From Amia ocellicauda (lineage: Eukaryota; Chordata; Actinopteri; Amiiformes; Amiidae), in NCBI RefSeq assembly GCF_036373705.1, contig NC_089852.1, positions 35,398,207 to 35,462,206 on the forward strand: a stretch of 64,000 nucleotides of DNA, written 5' to 3'. Below, in pieces: positions 63,861-64,000 of this stretch. The translations under genes and the position numbers were made by a program. Every line of letters starts with the position of its first letter. Position 1 is the stretch's first letter. The notes below the pieces were generated by a model that saw nothing but the letters and a program-made list of their open reading frames with translations, made no database searches and was not told where the DNA came from.

Positions 63861-64000
63861 TACAGACCAGGACAAACACAGACAGTCCTACTGGTTTGGT
63901 CCATCACCTCAAGACCCTAGTAAAAATACTGCTTCCTGAATTGACCCACTGCAAGGGCATTTGAATAGTAATTGAAATATAAAAAAAATATACCCCACCC

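Larger units (their letters stand above)
58235..64000. other. upstream non-coding region of phox2a
   Basis: Very AT-rich, with no ORF of recognisable similarity. Contents recorded separately are trinucleotide and dinucleotide repeats, a CACTA-like MITE, a tetranucleotide/inverted repeat and two candidate regulatory stretches. Confidence 0.7.

Overview
The window is vertebrate nuclear DNA, almost certainly from a ray-finned fish. Genes are split by GT-AG introns. Proteins match vertebrate families over their full length. The introns carry fish-typical Tc1/mariner, hAT, piggyBac and LINE remnants plus long microsatellites. The species cannot be named from the sequence alone.

Five protein genes could be assembled exon by exon with reading frames that close across every junction. 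From left to right they are: tomt (+, 3' part only, 1-1431), anapc15 (-, 2856-3958, 4 coding exons, 122 aa), a folate receptor gene (+, 7204-9683, 4 coding exons, 241 aa), inppl1/SHIP2 (+, 13078-48803, 28 coding exons, 1277 aa) and phox2a (-, 54546-57724, 3 exons, 294 aa). The same set (LRTOMT/TOMT, ANAPC15, FOLR cluster, INPPL1, PHOX2A) lies together on human 11q13, so this is a conserved synteny block. The genes are functionally unrelated: hair-cell protein trafficking, cell-cycle ubiquitin ligase, folate uptake, phosphoinositide signalling and autonomic neuron specification.

Layout. 1-4.8 kb: tail of tomt facing the tail of anapc15, with a Tc1 relic in a tomt intron. 4.8-9.7 kb: folate receptor gene, with palindromic hAT MITEs around and inside it. 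9.7-13 kb: intergenic DNA with a possible antisense terminal exon. 13-30 kb: first coding exon and giant first intron of inppl1, holding a LINE 3' fragment, a Tc1-type end, an unexplained GC-richer exon-like island and a 1.3-kb piggyBac-type element. 30-49 kb: remaining inppl1 exons, including a decayed copy of part of exon 5 in intron 9 and a perfect 70-bp palindrome in intron 8. 49-54.5 kb: inppl1 3' UTR and the phox2a tail. 54.5-58 kb: phox2a. 58-64 kb: AT-rich upstream DNA of phox2a with large trinucleotide and dinucleotide repeats, a CACTA-like MITE and two stretches that look like candidate enhancers.

I found no rRNA, tRNA, CRISPR array, prokaryotic operon or obviously new gene system. 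The most unusual items are structural: the spacerless 70-bp palindrome, the intragenic exon-5 copy, the three hAT MITEs with 8-bp target duplications, the TTAA-flanked piggyBac-like element and the unidentified island at 26.9-27.2 kb.
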